IMG/VR virus record: IMGVR_UViG_3300036770_002242
Location: 1-63,505 of that record
DNA from: a virus
Reading direction: 5' to 3' (one strand)
Length of the DNA stretch: 63,505 nt
In this document: in pieces, positions 45,253 through 53,202 of the stretch
Numbering within the stretch: position 1 is the first letter of the stretch
Layout: every line of letters begins with the position of its first letter
Notes under the pieces: model-generated
What the model was told of the DNA's origin: nothing
The model's input: only the letters and a program-made list of their open reading frames with translations
Database searches by the model: none
Position numbers and translations under genes: made by a program

Positions 45253-46965
45253 TTAGTTATCCCCGTATTTAGAGTCTTCTGGTGAAGTACCTCTACGTTG
45301 AGGGATTTTGGTTCCATATGCTTTGGTAACCAACTCTGTGGACATTTGCTCGAGTGTCTGTGCCTCGAACGGAGTTACGACGCCAGGTTGTCCTGAAGGA
45401 CCTGGGCCGACACCAGCGCCAACATCATTTCCAGGAGCGGGTTCCATGCCCTGGTTTTCTGGTAGCAAGCCGGTTAGGGAAGCAATAGCTGAGTTAATTT
45501 GGGACCTAATTAGGTTAAGAGCCCCATCTGCCTTGGCATCTTCAATGAGCTCTGTACGAATTTCGTCGAGCTTCTCGTCTGGGAATTCTTCGCCAAGAGT
45601 GCGAAGGGCGCCTTTACGGCTTTCAAGATTCATTCCCATCTTAGTTTGGATCTCGTTCAACACAATCAATTTATCAAGAGGCAACGGTTGTGGGAAATGT
45701 ACGGTTGTCTCGTAAGTTAGAGGGTCATTAATGTCTAGAACTGGACGTTGATCTGGCTTTATTGGTCCATTAAATTCTGGATTGTATATAAATAGTTCAG
45801 GCTCTTTTACAGCAAGAGTTAGGAGAACTAGTTCATTGATGCGTGTAATTCCTTGGCTGTACTGCGTAATCTTTTGATTGTATCTGTTCATCAAAGGCTG
45901 GTATTGAATAGCCAATGCAACACCAGAGGTATTTGAGATCGGTTGAACTTCACCCAACGCTGACTGAGGAACTCCGATCATTTCGTGCATTGCACGTTTA
46001 ATAATTTCTAGGTATTGAATTGCTCCCTGCAGACCTTGTCCGCCACCTTCTAGATTAAATACTTGGGCATCCTTAGGGAGACCTCCCCAGACCTTTTTAG
46101 GTCCCTTCTCAAGGGAAGATGCCTTAGCTCCAGTGATAACTGTTACAGGAGCAGCGTGGTAATTAACAATGTCTGCTACGTCTGTAGCAATTTCGTTATA
46201 GCTTCTGTTAAGAACAATTATGTCGTGGCAATCAGATAATCCCCATGGAGATCCGGATACTCGAACATTTGGTATGTGAACAATAGGAACTTTACCTATT
46301 GGGTTAGGACGTGAATCAATCAACTCATCGTTGATGTATTCTTCAATTCTGTCGTCAGTAAGAATTTCTGTATATGTATAAACTTGACGTGTACCTTCTA
46401 AAGATGTGCCCCAGAAACGATACTTTAATTTAAATCTAATCAATCGATCACGATCATGCGGGTGAAACTCTGGAAAACAGAACGAGGAGTTAAGCGGGAG
46501 TATTCTTACTCTACCTGGATTGCGTCTTCCTACGCTATCTTCAAATGCTTCTTCATATGCGACCTTAACAAAACAATCGCCTGATACCCCGCCTTGCTGA
46601 CCCATTTCCCACATAACGCCGTGCTTATTGTTATCTACTTCCCATACACGCTGTAGGATGTCTGGAACTATTGCTTCTGTTGGATAAGGGCTACGGAAGA
46701 TAGCTCCACGTCCAAAACTAAAATTAATTATGTAATCTGTAAACGCCCTGTAGTAGTTGTATACCATTTGAGATTCGCCGATTTCTCTGCGATATGCCCA
46801 ATGATGTCCTAGATACATCGCCCAGTTAAGCGAGTAACGATTTAAGCGAGGACCATGTACTTCAAATTCTTCGTCTGCAAGTTCTACAAGTCCAAGAGGA
46901 GAAATTGATATTGTTAAGTCAGAGGAGGCGGCCCTATACGACGGAGGACTAAAATCAATACTCAT
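45253..46965 (-). CDS. Portal protein
   Basis: A 570-residue protein. The core includes 'YNYYRAFTDYIINFSFGRGAI', 'GKVPIVHIPNVRVSGSPWG', 'DCHDIIVLNRSYNEIATDVA' and 'GVPQSALGEVQPISNTSGVALAIQY', a standard portal layout with the long helix and channel loop. A Pro/Gly-rich C-terminal section follows. The portal dodecamer is the DNA entry gate and packaging motor dock; it is encoded between the terminase side and the scaffold. Confidence 0.88.
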   Translation of the reverse strand: MSIDFSPPSYRAASSDLTISISPLGLVELADEEFEVHGPRLNRYSLNWAMYLGHHWAYRREIGESQMVYNYYRAFTDYIINFSFGRGAIFRSPYPTEAIVPDILQRVWEVDNNKHGVMWEMGQQGGVSGDCFVKVAYEEAFEDSVGRRNPGRVRILPLNSSFCFPEFHPHDRDRLIRFKLKYRFWGTSLEGTRQVYTYTEILTDDRIEEYINDELIDSRPNPIGKVPIVHIPNVRVSGSPWGLSDCHDIIVLNRSYNEIATDVADIVNYHAAPVTVITGAKASSLEKGPKKVWGGLPKDAQVFNLEGGGQGLQGAIQYLEIIKRAMHEMIGVPQSALGEVQPISNTSGVALAIQYQPLMNRYNQKITQYSQGITRINELVLLTLAVKEPELFIYNPEFNGPIKPDQRPVLDINDPLTYETTVHFPQPLPLDKLIVLNEIQTKMGMNLESRKGALRTLGEEFPDEKLDEIRTELIEDAKADGALNLIRSQINSAIASLTGLLPENQGMEPAPGNDVGAGVGPGPSGQPGVVTPFEAQTLEQMSTELVTKAYGTKIPQRRGTSPEDSKYGDN

Positions 46966-47234
46966 TAAAGTTGACCGCTCATTTTCTTAGCTCTTTTCAT
47001 GCGAGCCACTTTTGCCTTCTTTTTCTTTTCTAATTCTGCTTTAGGGTCCCTTAACTTTGGGTTTACTTCTTTTAATGAGCCTACCCAAGATCCACCACTT
47101 TTTTCGTATTGTTGGCTTGCCCAACGATTTGCAGCAAATGATGTGTGAGCTTGTGGACTTCTTGGAGGATATTTAGCAAGAGCTTGCTTCATTAAGCTGT
47201 TCCACAGCTTTTGATTTGCAGCAACTTTTGCCAC
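46965..47234 (-). CDS. Small basic head-region protein
   Basis: An 89-residue protein: 'LMKQALAKYPPRSPQAHTSFAANRWASQQYE' followed by 'GSWVGSLKEVNP' and a Lys-rich tail. It starts GTG and joins the portal start by an overlap. Small basic proteins beside portal genes often bind DNA or plug the head; function unknown. Confidence 0.55.
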   Translation of the reverse strand: MAKVAANQKLWNSLMKQALAKYPPRSPQAHTSFAANRWASQQYEKSGGSWVGSLKEVNPKLRDPKAELEKKKKAKVARMKRAKKMSGQL

Positions 47235-47255
47235 GGCTCTCCTAAATCTAAATTG

Positions 47256-47297
47256 AGGTGCCCGGCTTCAAAGAAGGGAGTATGAAGCCGGGTACCT
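47256..47297 (-). terminator. Long hairpin between two head genes
   Basis: A 14-pair stem (47256-47269 with 47284-47297, core CCCGGCTTC/GAAGCCGGG). No clear T-run follows on the minus strand, so it may be a processing or stabilising hairpin and not a full terminator. Confidence 0.5.
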
Positions 47298-47309
47298 AGT
47301 GTAGCGTAA

Positions 47310-47708
47310 TTAGTCAGTAACTGATGCAGGGTTCATGCGCTGATAGCGAGAACCTGTACGGAAGACCTCTTCGATCTTCGTTTCTGCATAATCACTAAAT
47401 GTTCCTTGAGAGAACTCGTTTGTATAGGTAGGTGCTTCTACCCATGCAGCTGAGCCCACATGAGCACGCTCACGCATTGTCTCTTCTGGGTACTTCTCGA
47501 AAACATTCATGTTGTGATTAGGGCGGCCAGCTGGAGTTTCATATCCATGATCTATGCCTGCCTGAAACTGTGTAGGAACGTCGGTGTCAGTTGCTACGCC
47601 CTCTTCGAAACGAAGTGGTCCACGAAGACCTGGGGTAGCTGGAGACATCTTACGCTCATACATGTTTCCGGTTTTCTCCGGAAACTGTGGTGTTGGAGCA
47701 ATTGCCAT
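47310..47708 (-). CDS. Hypothetical head-region protein
   Basis: A 132-residue protein with no motif I recognise ('GLRGPLRFEEGVATDTDVPTQF', 'ETMRERAHVGSAAWVEAPT'). It sits alone between a hairpin and the terminase gene, with the GTTTAGGCTGA motif about 65 bases upstream of its start. Possibly a structural protein. Confidence 0.55.
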   Translation of the reverse strand: MAIAPTPQFPEKTGNMYERKMSPATPGLRGPLRFEEGVATDTDVPTQFQAGIDHGYETPAGRPNHNMNVFEKYPEETMRERAHVGSAAWVEAPTYTNEFSQGTFSDYAETKIEEVFRTGSRYQRMNPASVTD

Positions 47709-47771
47709 TATTTTTTTCTCCTTACGGATAAAGGATCCTTAGTATGAGTTTGGTCCTAATACCTTGAATTA

Positions 47772-47786
47772 TCAGCCTAAACATAA
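47772..47786 (-). promoter_or_regulatory. Shared motif TTATGTTTAGGCTGA (site 1)
   Basis: Minus-strand TTATGTTTAGGCTGA lies between the terminase stop and the start of the 132-residue gene. It shares 11 bases with site 45242-45252 and 10 bases with site 42753-42762, each in a gap upstream of a structural gene. This looks like a recurring late-gene element, not proven. Confidence 0.4.
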
Positions 47787-47795
47787 ATTTTCTTA

Positions 47796-49433
47796 TCAAA
47801 AGAAGGGTGACGAGCTGACCTCTACGGTCGGCATAACCATCTCTTGGGTAAGAGAACAAGCCAAAGCCAATGAATCCACAAAATCATCGTGAGCGTGCGC
47901 CTCGTCAGGAGCCGCCACCAAGAAATTAGGACCCTTATATTGTACTTCTGCATCGGTCATTTGTTGGTAGAAACGCTTCCAAATACGCAATCTCCGGGTT
48001 TTGGCATGGGACGGCCAAGAAATCATTTGGCGTTGAATTAAAGCCTGTAAGTGTTTCCAGCGTTTGGACTGTTCTCCTGGGGTAGAAAGAGAAGATATTA
48101 CCTCCGCCCTAGGTAGTAAAAGCTTTAGTCTTTGAGCTACAGCGTCTCCAACTCCATTAGAGTCCACGGCTACGGCTAAAACATCGTAGTTCCCAAGGAA
48201 GTTAACTATCTGAAAGTACTGGTCTTCCCAATCATCGCCTTGTAGTTCCATCCAGTTTAGAACTCTATGGTCGTAGTATCCGAATTCGTCCGGCCTATCC
48301 CAGTCAACCCAGACTACAGTAACGACTGTTGAGTCCATTTTACGAGCGGGATCTATACCCACGACGACTGGAGATCTATGCCATGTCTTAACTAGTTCCT
48401 GGGAAGTATCCCCAAGATCGTCCATAACGGATGAGGTTACGAACATTCCTCGTTCTAACAACCACTTACAGTTATATGAAAGCTGAAATTCGTCCGAATC
48501 CTCGCCGATACGAAGCATCTCTTTTCGTATGAACTTTTCATAGTTAGCGTTAAATTTAGACACATCTTTCCAGTCCCATTGGAAATGGTTCTGTCTTGCG
48601 TTGCGCCCCGAGTTCTGGCGGCGCTTGTTTAGCTGTATAGACCTGTAAAAGTTATTCTTGTGAGTTGTAGGGGTCCCAGTCTTAACCATAGTTGCGTTGT
48701 AGTACGCACCCATAGGAGCAATTGATTTAGAGACTATGAAGTCATCAGCTTCCTGACACTCATCTATAACTATCAAATGGAAGGACTTAGACTCAATTTT
48801 TGCTCTTGGGTTTGCGGTCATCATCATTAGCTGAGAGCCAGAGTTTTTGAGTTTAATGTTTCTGGTTACGCCTGGAGTTTTAGAAGGAATATCATCAATC
48901 TCAGGGTCGCCAAGAACTTCCATAGCTCTCTCGCTAGTTAGTCTAGATACAGTTCTAGAGAACAAAGTTTCTACCTGAGCTTGAATTGGGGCAAACATGC
49001 CTACCCAGATTCCATCATGGAATTTGCCTAGTAGCTCTGGGTACATCTTAGCTAGTCTAGGTAAGAGCACCATAAGAGTGGCTACAGTATTAGCTACAGT
49101 TTCCGACTTACCAGACTGACGAGAAGCAAGAGCGGTGATCTCTTCTCCGTCATTTATGATTACACTTTCAATGATTCTTTTGGCTAAAGGCTTTTGATAT
49201 GGGTGGAGTTCGTGACCTGTTAACAGGGTCATAAACTGCATGACTTTATCAATTAACGCAAGAACAAACTCTTTAGATAGCTCGTCAAGTTCTTCTTCTT
49301 CGTGAAGGTCTTCAAAATCTTCATCTTCTTCTTCAACTTGTTCTTCTTGTCCATCGAACTCATCATCCTCAAAATCTTCGAAGTCTTCCTCATCATCCGC
49401 GTCATAATCCTGAAAATCAAAGTCTTCTTTCAT
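47796..49433 (-). CDS. terL: Large terminase subunit
   Basis: A 545-residue packaging motor. The ATPase shows a Walker A variant 'ASRQSGKS' (103-110) and Walker B 'LIVIDECQEADD' (220-231). The RNase H-like nuclease carries the Asp triad candidates D361 (VVGIDPARK), D424 (AVDSNGVGD) and D517/D520 (HDDFVDSLALA). Unusually, residues 1-55 are almost all Asp, Glu and Phe, a very acidic tail not usual in terminases. The gene overlaps the upstream 75-residue gene by four bases. Confidence 0.93.
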   Translation of the reverse strand: MKEDFDFQDYDADDEEDFEDFEDDEFDGQEEQVEEEDEDFEDLHEEEELDELSKEFVLALIDKVMQFMTLLTGHELHPYQKPLAKRIIESVIINDGEEITALASRQSGKSETVANTVATLMVLLPRLAKMYPELLGKFHDGIWVGMFAPIQAQVETLFSRTVSRLTSERAMEVLGDPEIDDIPSKTPGVTRNIKLKNSGSQLMMMTANPRAKIESKSFHLIVIDECQEADDFIVSKSIAPMGAYYNATMVKTGTPTTHKNNFYRSIQLNKRRQNSGRNARQNHFQWDWKDVSKFNANYEKFIRKEMLRIGEDSDEFQLSYNCKWLLERGMFVTSSVMDDLGDTSQELVKTWHRSPVVVGIDPARKMDSTVVTVVWVDWDRPDEFGYYDHRVLNWMELQGDDWEDQYFQIVNFLGNYDVLAVAVDSNGVGDAVAQRLKLLLPRAEVISSLSTPGEQSKRWKHLQALIQRQMISWPSHAKTRRLRIWKRFYQQMTDAEVQYKGPNFLVAAPDEAHAHDDFVDSLALACSLTQEMVMPTVEVSSSPFF

Positions 49434-49657
49434 TTAGATCTCTCGCTAAGGGTATTTACTACCGCCAACAGCGCCTCAGCGCCTAATTTAGCCTCTTTTA
49501 GATAAAACGGATCTTTGCTGGACTGCCAAGAAGAAAGGTTACGACTAACTGAATAAAGAGTAGTTTCAGACCAACCTACAAGTTCTGAAGTAGGCATCGT
49601 CTCAACACGCTTTTCTATCTTAGACTTTTCTTTTTCTGCCTTGCTTTTTTTAAACAT
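49430..49657 (-). CDS. Hypothetical small helical protein
   Basis: A 75-residue Lys/Ser-rich helical protein placed directly before the large terminase. This is often the small terminase position, but the size is small and no HTH is evident. Function unknown. Confidence 0.5.
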   Translation of the reverse strand: MFKKSKAEKEKSKIEKRVETMPTSELVGWSETTLYSVSRNLSSWQSSKDPFYLKEAKLGAEALLAVVNTLSERSK

Positions 49658-49940
49658 CGTCCATCTCCATCGACCGTATTTTATCCCAGTTAACTTCGCT
49701 CTTTTTTAATCCCCTCCCTTTTATTGCATAGGTTAGGGCCTGGCTTTCAGTATATCCTGTTTTTTTCCATACTCCTACAACTATAGCTTTACGACTGAAG
49801 GGTACACGAAAAGCTATGCCTTTTCCTCTGCGGAAAGGGCTATCAAGCTCCTGTGTATCCGCTCTTTCAGCTAGACCTCTAGGCTTATACGGGTATGTAA
49901 GGGGATGCCAATATAGGTTTCCTACGTCTTTGGTTTGCAT
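49650..49940 (-). CDS. Hypothetical basic protein
   Basis: A 96-residue protein with Trp/Tyr-rich N-terminus ('LYWHPLTYPYKPRG') and a basic middle. 'KTGYTESQALTYAIKGRGLKKSEVNW' could be a DNA-binding helix region, but this is weak. Operon member next to terminase. Confidence 0.5.
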   Translation of the reverse strand: MQTKDVGNLYWHPLTYPYKPRGLAERADTQELDSPFRRGKGIAFRVPFSRKAIVVGVWKKTGYTESQALTYAIKGRGLKKSEVNWDKIRSMEMDDV

Positions 49941-50563
49941 TACGTAGTTTTCCTAGGAGAAGTAGCTTTTTGAATCTGTGCGCCTCTAGCAATTACATAC
50001 GCTTCAGATCTCATATCAGCAGGCAAATCAGACAAAGATGCTGGTCCTCTTGGCTTTACATCAAGATAATCTCGTATGTATTGCCATTTGCTGTCTCGAT
50101 CTCTAAATGCTATCCATTCTTCTAATTCCACATCATAGTAGTTGTAAAGAGTTGAGTCTCTAAACATAACTGTTAAGACGCCACGTTCTGGGTTGTACGC
50201 AGCTGCAACAGTTCGTGGACGATCTGGATTACTGGTTTTTGTAGGAACTTCGTATAAATCTGGGGAGGTGTATCCAGCTGGAGCATAAGCTCGATCATCT
50301 GTTGGATATATGGCACGTAGAGGATCTGTTCGGATCTCTGCGTTCGCTCCACGGATGTCTATATTCTTTTCAATGAATTCTTCGCCAAATTGCTCCAAAG
50401 GCTCCATAAGGGACTTTCTGCCCTTTTGGAAAGACCATCTTAGATCTTGAGGGAGTAATGAGGAAGCAACCTGCTCATCAGTTATGCGGTTTCTACGCAT
50501 AGCCGCATTAGCTCTGCGACCAGCTTGAATTGAAGGGGATGTCTTTTTTCGTCTTGGTGGCAC
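49940..50563 (-). CDS. KTSC-domain protein
   Basis: A 207-residue protein. Residues about 122-172 ('AAAYNPERGVLTVMFRDSTLYNYYDV') fit the KTSC domain, a small beta/alpha module found in phage and lysyl-tRNA synthetase-associated proteins. The N-terminus is basic. Role in packaging or head assembly is possible from position. Confidence 0.65.
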   Translation of the reverse strand: MPPRRKKTSPSIQAGRRANAAMRRNRITDEQVASSLLPQDLRWSFQKGRKSLMEPLEQFGEEFIEKNIDIRGANAEIRTDPLRAIYPTDDRAYAPAGYTSPDLYEVPTKTSNPDRPRTVAAAYNPERGVLTVMFRDSTLYNYYDVELEEWIAFRDRDSKWQYIRDYLDVKPRGPASLSDLPADMRSEAYVIARGAQIQKATSPRKTT

Positions 50564-50564
50564 G

Positions 50565-50828
50565 TTATGCCTCGCAAATATGGATCTCTATTTGGGTTTC
50601 AGCAACTAGCATTTCGCATAGGTTGCACCTAAACCACTTAGTTTCTTGGTAATTGTTTTGAGCAGTTCCTTCTACAGGCAACTCTTCTCCACCATTGTCT
50701 GATTGACGATCATAGTCATAGACGATACGTGGTTCAGCCAATATTTCTGGGGGAAATGGTCCCCTTGGCCTAGTGACTGTAGGCGGTACGTAATGTACCT
50801 GCTTAGTTACTATCTTCTCGATCTTCAT
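50565..50828 (-). CDS. Small protein with C2HC-like zinc motif
   Basis: An 87-residue protein ending in 'WFRCNLCEMLVAETQIEIHI' then Cys: a CxxC...HxC arrangement that could bind zinc. The N-terminal half is Pro/acidic. Possibly a nucleic-acid-binding accessory. It overlaps the next gene by 26 nt. Confidence 0.55.
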   Translation of the reverse strand: MKIEKIVTKQVHYVPPTVTRPRGPFPPEILAEPRIVYDYDRQSDNGGEELPVEGTAQNNYQETKWFRCNLCEMLVAETQIEIHICEA

Positions 50829-51018
50829 CGCTCACCGTTTCTAGAACAACTACTTCTTCCTCTTTTACTTCTTCCTTCTTGGCTTTTGTAGTTTTCTTTT
50901 CTTTTTCTGGGAGCGGAGCTGGTTCCTCTACAACTGGGGCAGGAGTTTCAGCAACAGGTAGTACTTCAGGCTCAATGGATATATTGGCATTGAGTAGAGC
51001 TTGCTTTTCTTTTTCCAT
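50803..51018 (-). CDS. Small Glu/Val/Pro-rich protein
   Basis: A 71-residue low-complexity acidic protein with a Lys cluster. The ATG at 51018 is chosen since AAAGGA stands five bases upstream; an earlier ATG is at 51039. It is the first gene of the minus-strand packaging operon and diverges from the plus-strand lysozyme gene. Confidence 0.5.
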   Translation of the reverse strand: MEKEKQALLNANISIEPEVLPVAETPAPVVEEPAPLPEKEKKTTKAKKEEVKEEEVVVLETVSDEDREDSN

Positions 51019-51081
51019 GAAATTCCTTTCAAAGGACATAGTCTACACGTAATTTGTCCGATTTATCCTTTTATAGGTTGT

Positions 51082-51223
51082 GGGTTGCATCAGTACTGTA
51101 ATTACTGCTACGGTAGACCACGTGGCCGGAGAAATCCGGCCATAAGCACCTCCGTAACAAAAGGGTTGCATACCGAATTCGGCAGAAAGAGGCCGAATTG
51201 CTTAGTGTGGGTGACAGGCACAC
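51082..51223 (+). ncRNA. Structured leader upstream of the plus-strand lysozyme gene
   Basis: The 219-base gap holds three consecutive hairpins: TGGCCGGA-GAAA-TCCGGCCA (51123-51142), AATTCGGC/GCCGAATT (51176-51183 with 51192-51199) and GTGTG/CACAC (51205-51209 with 51219-51223). A direct repeat GGGTTGCAT lies at 51082-51090 and 51163-51171. Together they may form a regulatory 5' UTR. I could not define a promoter. Confidence 0.45.
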
Positions 51224-51258
51224 GAAGTCAGGAATGGCCCTCTAGCCTAGGAGAAAGA

Positions 51259-51801
51259 GTGCTAAAGGATGAAGCAAAACGCTATATAGCAACTTGGTCG
51301 GCCGCCCTGCTTATCGCAGGCATACCTGCGGCTTTAGCAAGTCAAACAGACGGCGCTACAGTGACAGTAGCTGTCGAAGTAGAAGAAGTGGACCCCCTAG
51401 ATAAGTACCGTAAAGCAAAAGAGCTTTCTGATACTGAGCTAGTTGAGTTATTGTCTTTAGTAGGTTTTGAGGGCAGAAGCCTAAAAATAGCTTGGGCAGT
51501 AGCTAAAAAGGAGTCTAACGGAAGACCAAAAGCTCACAATGACAACATATCTACAGGAGACGATTCCTACGGAGTATTCCAGATAAACATGATCGGATCT
51601 CTTGGCGAAGATCGTAGAGAGAAGTTCGGCATAGAAACTAACAAGGAGCTGTTCGATCCAGTAAAGAACGCTAAAGCGGCCTTTTATATGACCGCTAAGG
51701 GAACAAACTGGGGATCTTGGGGCTACGGCCCAGATGCTTATGACGGAACTTCGTCAGAGCCCAAGATAGAACAATGGTTAGAAAACTACCCTAAGCAATA
51801 A
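51259..51801 (+). CDS. Secreted lysozyme/transglycosylase-like protein
   Basis: A 180-residue protein from GTG at 51259, supported by AGGAG five bases upstream. It has a signal peptide ('YIATWSAALLIAGIPAALA' with cleavage near Ala-Ser). Residues 65-160 form a lysozyme-like domain, with catalytic Glu candidate in 'VAKKESNG' and 'SYGVFQINM', similar to the tape measure SLT-like domain. It is the only clear plus-strand gene before 62 kb. It may be a secreted muralytic enzyme or superinfection-related; the pathway is not established. Confidence 0.7.
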   Translation: MLKDEAKRYIATWSAALLIAGIPAALASQTDGATVTVAVEVEEVDPLDKYRKAKELSDTELVELLSLVGFEGRSLKIAWAVAKKESNGRPKAHNDNISTGDDSYGVFQINMIGSLGEDRREKFGIETNKELFDPVKNAKAAFYMTAKGTNWGSWGYGPDAYDGTSSEPKIEQWLENYPKQ

Positions 51802-51836
51802 AAATAAGGGGCCGGGTAACCGGCCCCTTATCTTTA
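51800..51836. terminator. Bidirectional terminator between convergent lysozyme and endolysin genes
   Basis: TAAGGGGCCGG (51805-51815) and CCGGCCCCTTA (51820-51830) form an 11-pair stem with a GTAA loop. TCTTTAG follows on the plus strand and TTTTATTGC on the minus strand. Confidence 0.85.
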
Positions 51837-51854
51837 GATAGGGATCACATCCTT

Positions 51855-52427
51855 TTATTTGGGACGACCACAACAAGAGCATGTCTCTGCAGCTGAGGCT
51901 TCAGGAGACGGAGATGATTTAGCAGCCCCTTTAAACTTTGGGCGACCAAATCCAACGATGGAGACTTGCACATTCTTTTTATTTTTTCTATATGCACGTA
52001 GTTTTTTGCAGACCTCTCCTCCATTACGCTGGCTACCTTTGGAATCTCCAGAGGTATTTCCCTCTATGCACCATACGGTGCCGTCTTCGTTGTCTTTGAT
52101 GACAATTCCGACATGGGAAATTCGATCTACCCCATCCGATGGAAAATCAAAATAAGCTATATCGCCTGGCTCTGGATCAGCCATATCTCCGTCAATCCAA
52201 GCGTTTTTCTTCTTAAACGCTGCTGCACCATTTGGGGTGTAGACAGTATTAGGGACCTTTACTCCCGCTTCATTAGCGCACCAATTTACAAAGCTTCCGC
52301 ACCATGGCTGAAAGTTAGCTTTTGTATAAGCGCCGTACTTTGTTTCGTTGTCTTTAGGGCCTTCTACAGTGCCGAGCTCAGCTTTTGCAACTTCAATAAG
52401 ACGAGCTGCTGTTCCTTGTTCCGCCAT
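51855..52427 (-). CDS. CHAP-domain endolysin
   Basis: A 190-residue CHAP amidase/endopeptidase: the catalytic Cys in 'FQPWCGSFVNWCANEAG' (about 38-54), His in 'DRISHVGIVI', and a later 'CIEGNTSGD' that can supply the third residue. The C-terminal 'CSCCGRPK' is an unusual Cys-rich end. It cleaves peptidoglycan at lysis and is adjacent to a holin-like gene. Confidence 0.85.
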   Translation of the reverse strand: MAEQGTAARLIEVAKAELGTVEGPKDNETKYGAYTKANFQPWCGSFVNWCANEAGVKVPNTVYTPNGAAAFKKKNAWIDGDMADPEPGDIAYFDFPSDGVDRISHVGIVIKDNEDGTVWCIEGNTSGDSKGSQRNGGEVCKKLRAYRKNKKNVQVSIVGFGRPKFKGAAKSSPSPEASAAETCSCCGRPK

Positions 52428-52837
52428 TAGTCGTTATCCCAATCTTCATCTATTGGTTGTGGTTCTGGCATAGCACCATCTGGCTTAGCTAATCTACGAG
52501 CTTTAGCTTCATCGATCTCTGCTTCAAGCTTCTTGTCAGCTTGAGTATTTTTGGCATCCATCTCTTTATTTGCAAGTTGTGCTGCCATAACATCTTTAGC
52601 GCCTGATTGGCCAATGAGAAGTCCTGCAAGAGTTCCGGTGATGAATGTTGCTACGCTACCAAGAACGTTAAAAAACATCTTGTCGTTTTCAGACTGAGCC
52701 CCAATAGGCTGAGTAACGAATAAAAGGCCATAAAGAATACCTATGGCTGTAAAAAATAAAATAGAACCTAGAGTGATACCTAGAATGAACTTTAGGCGAG
52801 CATCTAGTTCTTGGGGCGTAAGTCTTTCTTTAGCCAT
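52427..52837 (-). CDS. Holin-like protein
   Basis: A 136-residue protein with two transmembrane helices (about 18-40 and 56-76) and a charged helical C-terminus ending in acidic residues. Its position directly upstream of the endolysin (TAATG coupling) makes a holin role likely, though the sequence has no diagnostic family motif. Confidence 0.6.
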   Translation of the reverse strand: MAKERLTPQELDARLKFILGITLGSILFFTAIGILYGLLFVTQPIGAQSENDKMFFNVLGSVATFITGTLAGLLIGQSGAKDVMAAQLANKEMDAKNTQADKKLEAEIDEAKARRLAKPDGAMPEPQPIDEDWDND

Positions 52838-52859
52838 TTTGTGTTCCTTCTTGTTCTTG

Positions 52860-53039
52860 TTATGGTTTTACTAAGTCTTCTGGACAAGAACCATTTGACG
52901 TGCAAATAGGTGGCTTGCATTCCGCTGTTTCCCAGTTTGCGGGATCTTGACATGGATACCTAAAGTGTCCGTCATACCCACAACCTGTCAGGAATACTAA
53001 AGATATTCCTGCTAGGAATAGTTTACTCTTATTCTTCAT
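52860..53039 (-). CDS. Small lipoprotein, 'GCGYDG' family
   Basis: A 59-residue frame with a lipoprotein signal: basic start, hydrophobic helix and lipobox LTGC (Cys20). The mature part 'CGYDGHFRYPCQDPANWE' and 'ECKPPIC' has several Cys and matches a small lipoprotein type of aquatic phages. It may be a spanin-like or superinfection-exclusion lipoprotein; the lysis context favours the former only if the host has an outer membrane. Confidence 0.65.
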   Translation of the reverse strand: MKNKSKLFLAGISLVFLTGCGYDGHFRYPCQDPANWETAECKPPICTSNGSCPEDLVKP

Positions 53040-53202
53040 CCTTTGGGTTCCTCAGGGGGTAAGTTACTGCCCAAGCAATAAATGTTCCAACAATTGCCCA
53101 TCCTACAACAGTCTTAGCTGACCCGTCTAGGACAACCCAAGCAATAAACATACCTAGAACAGTCCAAAGCTGCTCTGCCATGTCTTTTAATAGCTTTACC
53201 AT
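53029..53202 (-). CDS. Small two-helix membrane protein, possible second holin
   Basis: A 57-residue protein with two hydrophobic segments (about 12-24 and 31-47) joined by 'LDGSAK' and a charged C-terminus. It overlaps the exported Pro-rich gene by seven bases and the lipoprotein gene by eleven. The location in the lysis cassette fits a holin or antiholin. Confidence 0.6.
   Translation of the reverse strand: MVKLLKDMAEQLWTVLGMFIAWVVLDGSAKTVVGWAIVGTFIAWAVTYPLRNPKDEE

Noticed and set aside
45129-45317. 62-residue minus-strand frame between scaffold and portal
   Set aside because: It overlaps both well-supported genes in another frame and has no ribosome site of its own.
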